Shown piece after piece: positions 33,333 through 41,624 of a stretch of 64,000 nucleotides of DNA; position 1 is the stretch's first letter, and each line of letters starts with the position of its first letter. Origin of the DNA: Streptomyces tuirus. GTDB lineage: Bacteria; Actinomycetota; Actinomycetes; Streptomycetales; Streptomycetaceae. The stretch lies in the NCBI RefSeq assembly GCF_014701095.1, contig NZ_AP023439.1, forward strand, positions 6,994,001 through 7,058,000, in the 5' to 3' direction. The position numbers and the translations under genes were made by a program. The notes under the pieces were generated by a model. That model was not told the DNA's origin. It did no database searches and saw only the letters and a list, made by a program, of their open reading frames with translations.

Positions 33333-34475
33333 TCAGCCCGAGGGCAGCGTCGGCTGGATCCGCCGCAGGAACGTCGCGTTGTCCGGCGTCTCGCGCATCC
33401 GCTCCAGCAGGGTCTCCAGACCGCCCTGCCCGTCCCGGCCCTGCAGCACGCGCCGCAGTCCGCGGACAGCGGCCAACTCGGCTTGCGAAAGCAGGAGTTC
33501 CTCGCGGCGGGTGCCGGAGAGGGTGATGTCGACGGCCGGGAACACACGGCGCGACGCCGGGTCCCGGCTCAGGCGGAGCTCCATGTTGCCGGTGCCCTTC
33601 AGCTCCTCGAAGTAGAAGCCGTCGGCGCGGGAGCCGGTCTCCACCAGGGCGGTCGCGAGGATCGTGAGGGAACCGCCCTCCTCGGCCGACCGGGCGGCGC
33701 CGAAGAACCGCTTGGGGCCGGTCACCGCGGACGCGTCGACGCCCCCGGTGAGGATGCGCCCACCGGATGCGGCCGCGTTGTTGTGCGCCCTGCACAGCCG
33801 GGTCAGCGAGTCGAGGAGGACGACCACGTCCTCACCGGCCTCCACGAGCCGCTTGGCGCGCTCGATCACCAGGTCGGCGAGGGCGATGTGCTGCCTGGCG
33901 CTGCGGTCGAAGGTCGAGGCGTACACCTCGCCCCGCACACAGCGCCGCATGTCGGTGACCTCCTCGGGCCGCTCGTCGAGCAGCAGCATCATCAGCCGGC
34001 ACTCGGGGTGGTTGCCGGTGACGGCGGCGGCGAGCTGCTGGAGGAGGACGGTCTTGCCGGTCTTGGGCGGGGCCACGAGGAGCCCGCGCTGGCCCTTGCC
34101 GACGGGTGCGATCAGGTCGACGACGCGCCCGGCCAGTCCGGCGGCGGGGTGCTCGAGCCGCAGCCGCTCGTGCGGGTGCAGCGGTGTCAGGTCCCGGAAG
34201 TGGCGCCGACCGCGCAGATCTCCGGGCGTACGGCCGTCGATGCGTGCGACCTCGGTCAGGCCGCGCCGGTCGCCGGTCACGCCCTCGACGAGATCGCCCT
34301 TGCGCAGGCCGTACCGGTGGATCAGCGCGGGGGACACCGCGGTGTCGGCGGGCGTGGGCAGGCAGTTCTCACCGCGCAGGTGCCCCTTGCCGTTAGCGTC
34401 GATGTCCAGGACCCCGGACACGGCCCGGGCGGGGGACTGCTGCTGTACAAGTGGGTTTTCGAGTGTGGTGGTCAT
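33333..34475 (-). CDS. rho: short transcription termination factor Rho paralogue
   Basis: A 380-residue Rho lacking the long N-terminal extension of the main actinobacterial Rho. The ATPase core is well kept: Walker A APPKTGKT, LLDERPEEVTDM, Walker B VVVLLDSLTRL, the Q-loop region LTGGVDASAV, and the R-loop/primer KGTGNMEL. The N-terminal RNA-binding domain (residues 20-75) is divergent: the usual GFGFLR is GKGHLR, so both aromatic RNA-contact residues are replaced. ATG 34475 follows an AAAGGA site. Likely an accessory terminator with altered RNA choice; the standard Rho would be elsewhere. Confidence 0.85.
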   Translation of the reverse strand: MTTTLENPLVQQQSPARAVSGVLDIDANGKGHLRGENCLPTPADTAVSPALIHRYGLRKGDLVEGVTGDRRGLTEVARIDGRTPGDLRGRRHFRDLTPLHPHERLRLEHPAAGLAGRVVDLIAPVGKGQRGLLVAPPKTGKTVLLQQLAAAVTGNHPECRLMMLLLDERPEEVTDMRRCVRGEVYASTFDRSARQHIALADLVIERAKRLVEAGEDVVVLLDSLTRLCRAHNNAAASGGRILTGGVDASAVTGPKRFFGAARSAEEGGSLTILATALVETGSRADGFYFEELKGTGNMELRLSRDPASRRVFPAVDITLSGTRREELLLSQAELAAVRGLRRVLQGRDGQGGLETLLERMRETPDNATFLRRIQPTLPSG

Positions 34476-34657
34476 GGTGGTGGGTGTCCTTTCACGGACG
34501 GCAGGCATGAGACGTGCGAAGGGAAGGGAGGAGTGCCGCGAAGGGAGGGCCTGTGGCGCGCTTCCGGGCGGCGGGGGAACAGCACCTCGGGTACGACGAT
34601 CACGTCGTGGTGCTGGAAATGAAGGAGAGAGGTGAAGAACGGCACCGGCGCCCGCAA
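34472..34657 (-). CDS. possible leader ORF of rho
   Basis: A TTG-initiated frame of up to 61 codons ends in three proline codons, its stop overlapping the rho start by ATGA. Internal later starts are possible. There is no good ribosome site at the TTG. Because E. coli rho has a leader ORF (rhoL) and its message is attenuated, a leader is plausible here, but evidence is positional only. Confidence 0.2.
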   Translation of the reverse strand: MRAPVPFFTSLLHFQHHDVIVVPEVLFPRRPEARHRPSLRGTPPFPSHVSCLPSVKGHPPP

Positions 34658-34735
34658 AGAGGGGCGTGCACGAGTGCTTCTGGCAATGTACCACCGAAAG
34701 CGGCGGATGAGGGCCTGATACCTCGGGGAGCTGTC

Positions 34736-35563
34736 TCAGCTCGTGGCCAGCAGCCCGTACAGCAACGGGATCCGCGGCTCGGGCAGGCGCCACCAGCCGG
34801 ACTGCGTACGGACCATCTGCGGCCAGCGCGGCCAGGGAAGTTCCTCGCCTTCCCGCAGCCGCCGCACCGCGAGCCCCGCATCCGTCAACGCGTTGAGGAC
34901 CTCGCCCATTCCGTGCATCCACTCGTAGCTGTCCGTGGCGCCCTGGACGGCCGGGCCGTCGGTGTAGGTGTGGGTCCCGTCGCGGTGCACCGGTCCGGCG
35001 CCGCCCAGGTAGTCGTGGCGCAGGAGCAGTTCGGGTCCCTCGCCCGGGGCGGGCTTCGGTCCGAGCGCGTTGAGCAGGGGATGGAACTCGACGACGTACA
35101 GCCGGCCGCCAGGCCGCAGGAGGCGGCCGACGGTCTGCGCCCACCGGTCCAGGTCGGGGAGGTAGCACAGGGCGCCCTTGCCGGTGTAGACGACGTCGAA
35201 CCGCCGCCCGCCCAGGGCCTCGACGGCGTCGTACACGTTCGCCCGGACGTACGTCACGTCCGCGCCGGCCTTCGCCGCGATGTCCTGGGCGGCCGCCACG
35301 GACGCGGCGGAGAAGTCGAGGCCGACGGCCCGGGCGCCGCGCCGTGCGAAAGCGATGGTCTCCGTGCCGAGGTGGCACTGCAGGTGCAGCACGTCACGCC
35401 CGGCCAGCTCGCCGAGGTCCTCCCACTCGAACGGGGCGAACCAGCGCTCGGGATCGAGGTCCTGGTCGAGGCCGTAGAAGCGGCTGGCGAGATGGACGGG
35501 CGTGCGGGCGTCCCAGTTGGCCTGGTTGGCCCGCATGAGCCGGTCGTGCTCGGCGGACGTCAT
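34736..35563 (-). CDS. SAM-dependent methyltransferase
   Basis: A 275-residue class I methyltransferase. The SAM-binding motif I is VLHLQCHLGTETIAFARRGARAVGLDFS, followed by VTYVRANVYDA, VVYTGKGALCYLPD and LLRPGGRLYVVEFHP. The N-terminal NQANWDARTPVHLASRFY is typical of a family of small-molecule methyltransferases of unknown substrate. ATG 35563 is preferred over an in-frame TTG at 35575. About 260 bp separate it from rho. Confidence 0.8.
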   Translation of the reverse strand: MTSAEHDRLMRANQANWDARTPVHLASRFYGLDQDLDPERWFAPFEWEDLGELAGRDVLHLQCHLGTETIAFARRGARAVGLDFSAASVAAAQDIAAKAGADVTYVRANVYDAVEALGGRRFDVVYTGKGALCYLPDLDRWAQTVGRLLRPGGRLYVVEFHPLLNALGPKPAPGEGPELLLRHDYLGGAGPVHRDGTHTYTDGPAVQGATDSYEWMHGMGEVLNALTDAGLAVRRLREGEELPWPRWPQMVRTQSGWWRLPEPRIPLLYGLLATS

Positions 35564-35633
35564 GGGGACATCCAACCCTGAACCGGCCGCGGGCGCCGGG
35601 AGAACGCGGGAAACGAATCTCCGGAGGAATCGG

Positions 35634-36032
35634 TCAGTTCGAGCGGGCGCGCGCCTCCTCGGCGATCCGCTCGAACTGCTCGCCCATGGCGGCCGCGAGG
35701 GCCTGGGCCCCCGACAACGGGCGCACCATCACCGTGAATTCGTCGATGAGCCCGTTCTCGTCGAGATGGATGAAGTCGCAGCCGTTGATCTCCCGGTCAC
35801 CCACGCGCGCGGTGAAGACCAGGGCGTGGTCGCGGCCGTTCGCGTCGTTGATCTCGCGCACGTAGCGGAAGTCCTGGAAGACCTTGGAGACGGCCCGCAG
35901 GATCGCGGCCGTGATCGCCTTCCCGGCGTACGGCTTGAACACGACCGGGCTGGTGAAGACGACGTCCGGCGCCAGCAGCGCCTCGGCGGCGTCGAGGTCG
36001 AGCTTCTCGACCGCCTCACGGAATGCACGCAT
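35634..36032 (-). CDS. SnoaL-like / NTF2-fold protein
   Basis: A 132-residue cone-shaped alpha+beta barrel protein: FREAVEKLDLDAAEALLAPDVVFTSPV, GDREINGCDFIHLDENGLIDEFTVMVRP. Such proteins are isomerases, dehydratases or ligand-binding domains; this one cannot be placed. ATG 36032 with an AAGG site is preferred over an in-frame TTG at 36050. It is divergent from a PadR gene with an operator-like repeat between, so PadR probably controls it. Confidence 0.7.
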   Translation of the reverse strand: MRAFREAVEKLDLDAAEALLAPDVVFTSPVVFKPYAGKAITAAILRAVSKVFQDFRYVREINDANGRDHALVFTARVGDREINGCDFIHLDENGLIDEFTVMVRPLSGAQALAAAMGEQFERIAEEARARSN

Positions 36033-36044
36033 CGAAACCGCCTT

Positions 36045-36060
36045 AGTCAATTTGTTGAGT
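36045..36060. promoter_or_regulatory. operator-like inverted repeat between SnoaL-like and padR genes
   Basis: AGTCAATTTGTTGAGT is an imperfect palindrome with a perfect TCAA-N4-TTGA core, AT-rich against a GC-rich background, in the 69-bp divergent promoter. It is a likely binding site for the adjacent PadR regulator. Confidence 0.4.
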
Positions 36061-36101
36061 AGGTGCGGCGTAGATTAGTCACCCGTTGGTACGGTGTCCA
36101 C

Positions 36102-36665
36102 ATGTCTCTCAAGTACGCCGTGCTCGCTGCGCTCCTGGAGGGCGAGGCCTCGGGGTACGAGCTGTCGAAGGTCTTCGACGTGTCGCTGGCCAACTTCTGG
36201 GCCTCGACCCCGCAGCAGCTCTACCGCGAACTGGAGCGCCTCGCGCGGGACGGCCTGATCGAGGCCAGGGTGGTGCGCCAGGAACGCCGCCCCGACAAGC
36301 GCATGTTCACGCTGACCGAGGCAGGCCGCGAGGACCTGAGGGCGTTCGCCGCCGCGCCGCCCCGGCGGCCCACCGCCATCCGCGACGAACTCCTCATCAA
36401 GATCCAGGCCATGGACGGCGCGGACCCGGACGCGACCCGGGCGCTGGTCGAGGAGCGCGAGGCGTGGGCGCGCGGCAAGCTCGCCCGCTACCGGCGGGTG
36501 CGCGAGCGCCTCCTGGCGGGCCGCAGCGAGGAGGAGTACCTCCGGGAGACCGACCGCGTGGGTCCCTACCTCACCCTGATGGGAGGCATCGGCTTCGAGG
36601 AGGAGAACCTCCGCTGGTGCGAGCGCGTACTCACCGTCCTGAAGCAGCGGACTCCCCTAGGCTGA
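36102..36665 (+). CDS. PadR family transcriptional regulator
   Basis: A 187-residue PadR (subfamily with C-terminal helical extension). The N-terminal winged helix is MSLKYAVLAALLEGEASGYELSKVF, FWASTPQQLYRELERLARDGLIEAR and FTLTEAGREDLRAF; a Vir/PadR C-terminal domain follows. ATG 36102 starts the conserved domain. It is followed within 4 bp by a methyltransferase gene and is divergent from the SnoaL-like gene. Confidence 0.85.
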   Translation: MSLKYAVLAALLEGEASGYELSKVFDVSLANFWASTPQQLYRELERLARDGLIEARVVRQERRPDKRMFTLTEAGREDLRAFAAAPPRRPTAIRDELLIKIQAMDGADPDATRALVEEREAWARGKLARYRRVRERLLAGRSEEEYLRETDRVGPYLTLMGGIGFEEENLRWCERVLTVLKQRTPLG

Positions 36666-36669
36666 GCCG

Positions 36670-37395
36670 ATGTTCAGCCCCGAAGGCCCCAGTCTGCGCG
36701 AACTCGCCGTCCAGGCGCTGTCGTCCGTCGAGCGCGGCTACGACCTCCTCGCGCCGAAATTCGACCACACGCCCTTCCGGACATCCGACGGCGTCCTCGA
36801 CGCCGTCGGGTCGGCGCTGCGGCGGACGGGGCCCTTCGACGCCGGGCTCGATCTGTGCTGCGGCACCGGCGCGGGCGTCGGGGTGCTGGAGCGGGTGTGC
36901 CGGGAGCGCGTCACCGGCGTGGACTTCAGCGCGGGCATGCTCGGCGTCGCCCGGGAGCGAGTGCGGGTGCGCGGCCCGCAGGTCTCCTGGGTCCGGGCCG
37001 ACGCCCGCGCCCTGCCCTTCGGCCCCGCCTTCGACCTGGTGGTGAGCTTCGGGGCCTTCGGCCACTTCCTGCCCCGCGAACTGCCCGGGCTGTTCGCACA
37101 GGTCCGGTCCGTCCTGCGGCCGGGCGGCACCTTCGCCTTCCCGCTGGCCGCCCCGCCCCGCCCGGGCTCGCGAAGCTACTGGACGCTGCTGGGCTTCGAC
37201 ACCGTGATGCGGGTGCGCAACGCGCTCTGGCGGCCCGACTTCGTCATGTACTACCGCGCGTTCCGCCTCGGGGACGTACAGCGCGAACTCGGGGCTGCCG
37301 GATTCCGGGTCGAGCTCCAGCCGCTGCCGGAGTTCGGGCGGCGGTCGGACGGCAGCCCCCGGGTGCGGCTGGTCACGGCCCGGCTGCCGGGCTAG
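36670..37395 (+). CDS. SAM-dependent methyltransferase
   Basis: A 241-residue class I methyltransferase with motif I DLCCGTGAGVGVLERVCRERVTGVDFSAGML, VRADARALPFGPAFDLVVSFGAFGHFLP and VLRPGGTFAFPLA. The substrate is unknown. It lies 4 bp after the padR gene and is probably co-transcribed with it. Convergent with the alpha/beta hydrolase gene. Confidence 0.78.
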   Translation: MFSPEGPSLRELAVQALSSVERGYDLLAPKFDHTPFRTSDGVLDAVGSALRRTGPFDAGLDLCCGTGAGVGVLERVCRERVTGVDFSAGMLGVARERVRVRGPQVSWVRADARALPFGPAFDLVVSFGAFGHFLPRELPGLFAQVRSVLRPGGTFAFPLAAPPRPGSRSYWTLLGFDTVMRVRNALWRPDFVMYYRAFRLGDVQRELGAAGFRVELQPLPEFGRRSDGSPRVRLVTARLPG

Positions 37396-37416
37396 GCCCT
37401 GAAACCGGGGCGCCGC

Positions 37417-38238
37417 TCAGCCTCGGAGGAAGTTCAGCAGATCGTCGTTGAACGCCTTCTCGAAGTCGCCGACCAGGCCGTGCGGGGCGCCCGGATACAC
37501 CTTCAGCGTCGCGTCCTTGACGAGCTGGGAGGTCCGGTGGGCCGAGGCGGCGATCGGCACGATCTGGTCGTCGTCCCCGTGTGCGACGAGCGTCGGCACG
37601 TCGATGCGCCGCAGGTCCTCGGTGAAGTCGGTCTCCGAGAACTGCGCGACGCAGTCGTAGGCGCCCTTCAGGCCGGCCTGCATGCTCCACATCCAGAACG
37701 CCCGCCGCACGCCCTCCGACACGGCGGCGCCGGGCCGGTTGAAGCCGTAGAAGGCCTCGCTCAGCTCCCAGTAGAACTGCGAGCGGTCCGCCGCGACCCC
37801 GGCGCGGATCCCGTCGAAGGCGTCCTTCGGTGTGCCCTCCGGATTGGCCTCCGTCCGCAGCATCAGCGGCGGCACCGCACCGAGCAGCACGACCTTGGCG
37901 ACCCGCGCCGTCCCGTGCCGCCCGATGTAGCGGGCCACCTCCCCGCCGCCGGTGGAGTGGCCCACCAGGACCGCGTCGGTGAGGTCCAGTGCCTCGATCA
38001 GCTCGGCCAGGTCGTCGGCGTACCGGTCCATGTGGTTGCCCTGCCACGGCTGGCCCGAGCGGCCGTGTCCGCGGCGGTCGTGCGCGACCGCCCGGAAACC
38101 GTGCTCGGCGACCAGCCGGGCCTGCCCGTCCCACGCGTCGGCGTTGAGGGGCCAGCCGTGGCTGAACACCACGGGCTGCCCCGCGCCCCAGTCCTTGTAG
38201 TAGAGCTCGGTGCCGTCGGAGGTCGTGAACATGGTCAT
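37417..38238 (-). CDS. alpha/beta hydrolase (cofactor-free haloperoxidase-like)
   Basis: A 273-residue alpha/beta hydrolase with the nucleophile in LVGHSTGGGEVARYIGRHG, the acid in AHGDDDQIVPI and the histidine in PGAPHGLVGDF. FSHGWPLNADAWDGQ and the overall sequence match the non-haem chloroperoxidase/esterase group of Streptomyces, enzymes that are esterases in vivo and perhydrolases with peracids. ATG 38238 begins MTMFTTSDGTELYYKDWG. Confidence 0.87.
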   Translation of the reverse strand: MTMFTTSDGTELYYKDWGAGQPVVFSHGWPLNADAWDGQARLVAEHGFRAVAHDRRGHGRSGQPWQGNHMDRYADDLAELIEALDLTDAVLVGHSTGGGEVARYIGRHGTARVAKVVLLGAVPPLMLRTEANPEGTPKDAFDGIRAGVAADRSQFYWELSEAFYGFNRPGAAVSEGVRRAFWMWSMQAGLKGAYDCVAQFSETDFTEDLRRIDVPTLVAHGDDDQIVPIAASAHRTSQLVKDATLKVYPGAPHGLVGDFEKAFNDDLLNFLRG

Positions 38239-38293
38239 GGGGATCCTCTCGGGGGTCGCCTGGGGGAGCCGTACCGTGTCTCGATGATCTCCG

Positions 38294-39103
38294 TCATCTC
38301 CGGGAGCCCGCGTCAGCAGTCCGCCGAACGGGTGATGGACGACGGTCGGACGGGTGCGCCGCCGCGCGGCTCGGCAGGGTGAACTCGTAGACCAGCGCCT
38401 CCCGTTGGGCGTCCACCACGAGGTCGGTGATCTCCAGCGGGCGCGCGTACTGGTCGTGCACCTGCCGGGTGACCCGTACCGACGGGACGCTCGCGAGGCG
38501 GCTGATGGCGTCGCGGTGGTGGAGGGTCAGACCGGCCCGGCGCATCCAGTCGTAGGCCCGGCGCAGCTGCGCGGCGGCGGTGCCGTCGGCGCGGTCGCGG
38601 TAGCGGGCCAGCTCCTCCACCTCCGCCAGCGCCACGGCGGAGAACGATGTCACGGCGCTCCGCAGGCCCTGCCCGTCGGTGGTCGCGTAGCGGTAGCGGT
38701 GGATCAGGGTCGGGCGGCCGGGCTCCAGCCCCAGGGCCTCGGCGTGGTCCGGTGAGGGAGCCTCCCAGGTCACGGTGGCGCGGGCGACGCCACCCGGGGC
38801 CGCGGGGTCCGCGCCGACCGGGAAGGTGAGCGACGCCGGGGTCTCGACCGGCAGGCCGGGCAGGGTGGCGTGGCTGCCGCGCCGGTCGGTGGTGACCAGG
38901 CCGTCGCGGCGGAGCAGCTCCAGCGACTGCCGTACGGTCTCCCGGCTGACTCCCAGGTGACCTGCCAACCGCCGTTCGCTCGGCAGCCGTTCACCGGGCG
39001 GGATGGTGCCGTCGCGCAGCTCGCCGAGTAGCTCCGTGGCGATCCTGCGGTACAGGGGCTCCGCCTCGGTCGGCGGGGGATCGTGCGGGGTGGTGCGGGC
39101 CAT
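38294..39103 (-). CDS. GntR/HutC family transcriptional regulator
   Basis: A 269-residue HutC-type regulator. The N-terminal winged helix (EPLYRRIATELLGELRDGTIPPGERLPSERRLAGHLGVSRETVRQSLEL in pieces) is followed by a UTRA ligand-binding domain (LIHRYRYATTDG, VTRQVHDQYARPLEITDLVV). A TGGTCTAAACCA site lies 65 bp upstream. HutC/DasR-type regulators sense phosphorylated sugars or similar metabolites; this one's ligand is unknown. Confidence 0.82.
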   Translation of the reverse strand: MARTTPHDPPPTEAEPLYRRIATELLGELRDGTIPPGERLPSERRLAGHLGVSRETVRQSLELLRRDGLVTTDRRGSHATLPGLPVETPASLTFPVGADPAAPGGVARATVTWEAPSPDHAEALGLEPGRPTLIHRYRYATTDGQGLRSAVTSFSAVALAEVEELARYRDRADGTAAAQLRRAYDWMRRAGLTLHHRDAISRLASVPSVRVTRQVHDQYARPLEITDLVVDAQREALVYEFTLPSRAAAHPSDRRPSPVRRTADAGSRR

Positions 39104-39167
39104 GCCGCCCCTCCTGTGGGTGACGTTCGGTAGCCGTGCGGGCTCGGTGCGCCACCAGATCTAGCAT

Positions 39168-39179
39168 TGGTCTAAACCA
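39168..39179. promoter_or_regulatory. dre-like palindrome before the GntR/HutC gene
   Basis: TGGTCTAAACCA differs from the DasR-responsive core TGGTCTAGACCA at one position. The flanks (AT before, GC after) agree partly with the 16-bp dre consensus. It could be an autoregulatory site of the adjacent HutC-type protein or a DasR site. Confidence 0.5.
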
Positions 39180-39233
39180 GCTGGGAAGGGCGGCCGGGCG
39201 GTTCGGCCGAAACCGGCCCGCCCGCGCCCGCCC

Positions 39234-40400
39234 TCACAGCGCGCCGTACAGGGCGTCCACCAGGGCCATTTTCCGCGGGTCGTTGGCGATACGGGGCCCC
39301 ATCCGGTTCATCACATAGCCGAGGGACACCCCTGCCTCCGGGTCGGCGAGCCCGCAGGAGCCGCCGAAGCCGTCGTGTCCGAAAGCGCGCGGGTTGGGCC
39401 CGTACGAGCCGTCAGGGCCGCTGAGCCAGAGCCCGAGCCCCACCTCCGTCTCGTGCTCGAACCCGGCGCCGAGCACCAGGTCCCGGCAAGAGCCCTGCCC
39501 CTCGCGCACCCGCTCGGCGGACTCGGGGGACAGCAGACGGAGGCCTGCGTGGGCACCGCGTCCCGCGAAGACGCCGTAGAGCGCGGACACCGCACGCGCG
39601 GTGCCGTGCCCGTTCGCCGCCGGGATCTCGGCGGCCCGCCACCGGGGGGTGTTGGCCCCGTCGGCGGACACCGCCGGGTTGGTCAGCGCGGCGACGGCCG
39701 CGGGCGCCAACTGGGCGAAAACGGCTGCCTGTTCACTGCTCGTGGTGACCGCCGGCTGGACCAGCTCGGCCGCCCGGCCGTAGTCCCGCTCCGGCAGACC
39801 GATGCCGAAGTCGATGCCGAGCGGCCCCGTCACCTCCCGCGCCAGGAAGGCGCCCGGCCGCAGCCCCGACACCCGCCGTACGACCTCGCCGACCAGATGG
39901 CCGTAGGTCAGCGCGTGGTAGCCGGACCGGGTGCCCGGTTCCCACCACGGCGCGGTCGCCGCGAGCCGCTGTGTCGTCAGCTCCCAGTCGCAGAGCTGCT
40001 CCAGCGAGTGCGGCTCCCGCAGGCCGGCCAGACCGGCGCGGTGGGACAGCAGATGCCGTACGAGGACCTTCTCCTTGCCCGCCGCGGCGAACTCGGGCCA
40101 GTACCCGGCCACCGGCGCGTCCAGGTCCAGCAGCCCGCGGTCGGCGAGGAGGTGCGCGCACAGCGCCACCGGACCCTTGGTCGTGGACCACACGTTCACC
40201 AGCGTGTCCCGCTCCCACGGCCGGGAGCGGGCCGCGTCCGCCCAGCCGCCCCACAGATCCACCACGGTCTCGCCGCCGACGGTGACGGCCACCGCGGCGC
40301 CCAGTTCGCCCCGCTCCCGGAAGTTCTCCTCGAACGCCTCGCGAACCGCGGCGAACCGCGCGTCGCAGTGACCGTGCACCTGTGCCTCGTTCTCGGACAT
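39234..40400 (-). CDS. serine beta-lactamase-fold esterase (family VIII-like)
   Basis: A 388-residue class C beta-lactamase-like hydrolase. The SxxK nucleophile is in NVWSTTKGPVAL near residue 72; the tyrosine motif is near GTRSGYHALTYGHLVGEVV, and GHDGFGGSCGLADPE is the C-terminal block. No export signal is evident, which favours a cytoplasmic esterase over a true beta-lactamase. ATG 40400 starts MSENEAQVHG. A TetR-type palindrome lies upstream. Confidence 0.8.
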   Translation of the reverse strand: MSENEAQVHGHCDARFAAVREAFEENFRERGELGAAVAVTVGGETVVDLWGGWADAARSRPWERDTLVNVWSTTKGPVALCAHLLADRGLLDLDAPVAGYWPEFAAAGKEKVLVRHLLSHRAGLAGLREPHSLEQLCDWELTTQRLAATAPWWEPGTRSGYHALTYGHLVGEVVRRVSGLRPGAFLAREVTGPLGIDFGIGLPERDYGRAAELVQPAVTTSSEQAAVFAQLAPAAVAALTNPAVSADGANTPRWRAAEIPAANGHGTARAVSALYGVFAGRGAHAGLRLLSPESAERVREGQGSCRDLVLGAGFEHETEVGLGLWLSGPDGSYGPNPRAFGHDGFGGSCGLADPEAGVSLGYVMNRMGPRIANDPRKMALVDALYGAL

Positions 40401-40464
40401 GAGCCCCTCCGCCGACCGTCCCGGGCCCGGGACGCCGCGTCGCGGCCCGGGCGCGAAGAACGTA

Positions 40465-40476
40465 CCGACTGGTCGG
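40465..40476. promoter_or_regulatory. TetR-type palindrome before the esterase gene
   Basis: CCGAC-TG-GTCGG is a perfect 5-bp-arm inverted repeat 65 bp upstream of the esterase start, of the CCGA/TCGG type also seen at the paa operators. No tetR gene is adjacent. Confidence 0.35.
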
Positions 40477-40512
40477 ACCGGGTGGAAGCCCGCCGACGCT
40501 CGAACGGCCGGA

Positions 40513-41481
40513 TCAGATGTACGAGCGCATCCAGCGCAGCTTGGCCGCCTGCTGGTAGGGGCCACCGCCCTCGTGGTCGTTGAAGTCGTAGACCTCGATC
40601 GACTTGTCCTCGTGGTCCCAGGCGTTGAAGGCCGCGAAGACGGTCGAGGGCGGGCAGGTCTGGTCCTCCAGGGCGGCCGAGAAGAGCGCGGGGGCGCGGC
40701 CACGGGCGGCGAAATGGACGCCGTCGAAGTACGACACCGTGCGCAGGGCGTCCTCGGTGCGGCCGCGGTGCGTCTTGAGGTAGAGGCCGATCTCCCGGTA
40801 CGGGTGCCGGTCGGTGATCGTCGCCGCGCGCGGGAAGTCGCACAGGAACGGCACGTCCGGCGCGATGCCCGCCAGGTCCGGGACCAGGCCTCCCACGGCT
40901 ATGGTGATGCCGCCGCCCTGGCTGGAACCGACGGCCACCGTGCGCGCCGGGTCGGTGAGGGGATGCGAACGGGCCGCCTCGACGGCACGCACCGCGTCCG
41001 TGTAGACCCGGCGGTAGTAGTAGTTCTCCGGGTCGTCGATGCCGCGGGTCATGAAACCGGGGTACGCGGGCGCCCCGCCCACCGGGTCCGCCGTGCCGCC
41101 GCCCCCGCCCCAGGCGCTGCCCTGCCCCCGGGTGTCCATCACGAAGTGCGCCCGGCCCGAGGACGCCCACAGCAGATGCTCGTGGGGCAGCCCGCGCCCG
41201 CCGCCGTAGCCGATGAACTCCACGACCAGCGGCAGCGGTTCCTGCGCCCCGGCCGGGAGCGTCAGCCAGCCCTTGACCGGATGACCGCCGAAGCCGGCGT
41301 ACGTCACGTCGAACACCTGGACGGTGGACAGGCCCGTGTCGAACGGTTCGAAGCGGGCGTCCAGGTCGTGAACGCGCGCCTCCTGGAGGGTCTTGGACCA
41401 GAACGCGTCGAAGTCCTCGGGCTCGGTGGCCGCGCTGCGGTACTCGCGGAGTTCGTCGAGAGGAAGGTCGAACAGGGCCAT
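40513..41481 (-). CDS. acetyl xylan esterase / cephalosporin C deacetylase (CE7)
   Basis: A 322-residue CE7 esterase. It has MALFDLPLDELREYRSA, the RGQ motif in MDTRGQGSAWG, the GxSxG nucleophile in VAVGSSQGGGITIAV, the acid in ALEDQTCPPSTVFAAFN and the final HEGGG. These enzymes deacetylate xylo-oligosaccharides and cephalosporin C in the cytoplasm as hexamers. A nested palindrome lies about 50 bp upstream. Confidence 0.92.
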   Translation of the reverse strand: MALFDLPLDELREYRSAATEPEDFDAFWSKTLQEARVHDLDARFEPFDTGLSTVQVFDVTYAGFGGHPVKGWLTLPAGAQEPLPLVVEFIGYGGGRGLPHEHLLWASSGRAHFVMDTRGQGSAWGGGGGTADPVGGAPAYPGFMTRGIDDPENYYYRRVYTDAVRAVEAARSHPLTDPARTVAVGSSQGGGITIAVGGLVPDLAGIAPDVPFLCDFPRAATITDRHPYREIGLYLKTHRGRTEDALRTVSYFDGVHFAARGRAPALFSAALEDQTCPPSTVFAAFNAWDHEDKSIEVYDFNDHEGGGPYQQAAKLRWMRSYI

Positions 41482-41529
41482 GCAGGGCCGCCTTTGAGTG
41501 AGGAGCAGCTACGGGGGCAGTGTGGATGA

Positions 41530-41542
41530 TCACACTATGTGA
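41530..41542. promoter_or_regulatory. palindrome upstream of the CE7 esterase
   Basis: TCACA-CTA-TGTGA is a perfect 5-bp-arm palindrome, nested in a wider ATCAC...GTGAT repeat. It sits in the esterase promoter region and could bind a GntR- or Crp-type regulator; no adjacent regulator is apparent. Confidence 0.35.
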
Positions 41543-41624
41543 GTGATTGGAGGACCGGCCAGGGATTTGTGCCGGGGCACCCGTAGTTCACGGGTGCGTG
41601 CCCCGGAGGGGGCCTTACCGCGTC

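Noticed and set aside
29400..33400. Secondary-metabolite cluster around the glycosyltransferases
   Set aside because: No polyketide, peptide-synthetase or terpene genes are present; the neighbours are cell-envelope genes.
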